Of a stretch of DNA of 64,000 nucleotides, positions 63,501 through 64,000 are shown piece by piece. Below the pieces are notes generated by a model. It ran no database searches and was not told where the DNA came from. It saw only the letters and a list, made by a program, of their open reading frames with translations. The translations under genes were made by a program, and so were the position numbers. The stretch lies in NCBI RefSeq assembly GCF_028640845.1, contig NC_080543.1, forward strand, positions 1,930,667-1,994,666, in the 5' to 3' direction. The stretch is from Ahaetulla prasina. Lineage: Eukaryota > Chordata > Lepidosauria > Squamata > Colubridae. Numbering within the stretch: the first letter of the stretch is position 1; every line of letters begins with the position of its first letter.

Positions 63501-64000
63501 GTCGGGGAATTAAGGCACCCGTCTAGAAAACAGAAGATGGTGAGTTCTAGTCCCACTTTAGGCATGAAAGCCGGCTGGGAGACTTTGGGCCAATTACCAG
63601 GAGACGGTGAGTTCTAGTCCCGCCTTAGGCACAAAAGCCAGCTGGGAGACTTTGGGCCAATGACCAGGAGATGGTGAGTTCTAGTCCCGCCTTAGGCACA
63701 AAAGCCTGCTTAGTGACTTTGGGCCAATTACCAGGAGACGGTGAGTTCTAGTTCCACCTTAGGCATGAAAGTCGACTGGGAGACTTTGGGCCAATGACCA
63801 GGAGATGGTGAGTTCTAGTCCCGCCTTAGGCACAAAAGCCTGCTTAGTGACTTTGGGCCAATCACCAGGAGACGGTGAGTTCTAGTTCCACCTTAGGCAT
63901 GAAAGCTGGCTGGGAGACTTTGGACCAATCACCAGGAGACGGTGAGTTCTAGTCCTGCCTTAGGCACAAAAGCCAGCTGGGAGACTTTGGGCCAATGACC
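63500..64000 (+). repeat. SINE-derived minisatellite, running off the right edge
   Basis: Six or more units of about 68 bp (CCAGGAGACGGTGAGTTCTA, GTCCCGCCTTAGGCACAAAA, GCCAGCTGGGAGACTTTGGG). It starts with a tRNA-like head (GGGGAATTAAGGCACCCGTC). Two unit types alternate (AGTCCCGCC/AGTTCCACC). Opposite orientation to the arrays at 7260-46605. Confidence 0.9.

Overview
The window looks like squamate reptile nuclear DNA, most probably from a snake. It has vertebrate split genes with GT-AG introns, a CpG-island promoter, many CR1 and L2-like LINE fragments, a Sauria SINE with an ACCTTT tail and its target duplication, and very long GATA/GACA and AATAG microsatellites. The assignment to snakes is an inference from this repeat spectrum.

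Three protein genes can be supported at exon level. (1) SPCS2, signal peptidase complex subunit 2: only coding exon 1 (minus, 2661-2729), inside a CpG island at about 2280-3110. (2) XRRA1, X-ray radiation resistance associated 1: apparently the whole coding region on the plus strand, 17 coding exons from 6887 to 43061. All exon phases join to an open frame of 1,080 codons plus stop. Its last exon is present twice (42787-43061 and 44450-44721) inside a tandem duplication of about 1.66 kb. (3) RNF169, a chromatin ubiquitin reader of the double-strand-break response: five coding exons on the minus strand (60059 down to 52495). The RING-encoding first exon must lie beyond the right edge. SPCS2 and XRRA1 are divergent from the CpG island and XRRA1 and RNF169 converge tail to tail. 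This agrees with the mammalian gene order RNF169-XRRA1-SPCS2 as I remember it.

Layout: 1-2280 repeats; 2280-3110 bidirectional CpG promoter; 3.3-6.7 kb CR1, a hAT MITE and a solo LTR; 6.8-45.5 kb XRRA1, with introns packed with repeats; 45.6-52.1 kb intergenic SINE-derived minisatellite, CR1 and DNA-transposon debris; 52.1-60.1 kb RNF169 exons, with a four-level nest of insertions in one intron; 60.1-64 kb RNF169 intron 1, with a 78-bp satellite, LINE tails and a SINE-derived array running off the edge.

No wholly new gene system was found. The most interesting items are: the duplicated XRRA1 terminal exon, whose junction is a chimeric MITE (signature of unequal recombination between MITEs); a 433-codon acidic exon in XRRA1; a gypsy element with identical LTRs but broken reading frames; a solo LTR inside a solo LTR inside a solo LTR inside a MITE, each LTR with a 5-bp target duplication; an LTR that starts at intron position +6 of an RNF169 splice donor; and SINE- and MITE-derived satellites amplified at several places. 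Family names for repeats come from recalled consensus features, not from a database search.
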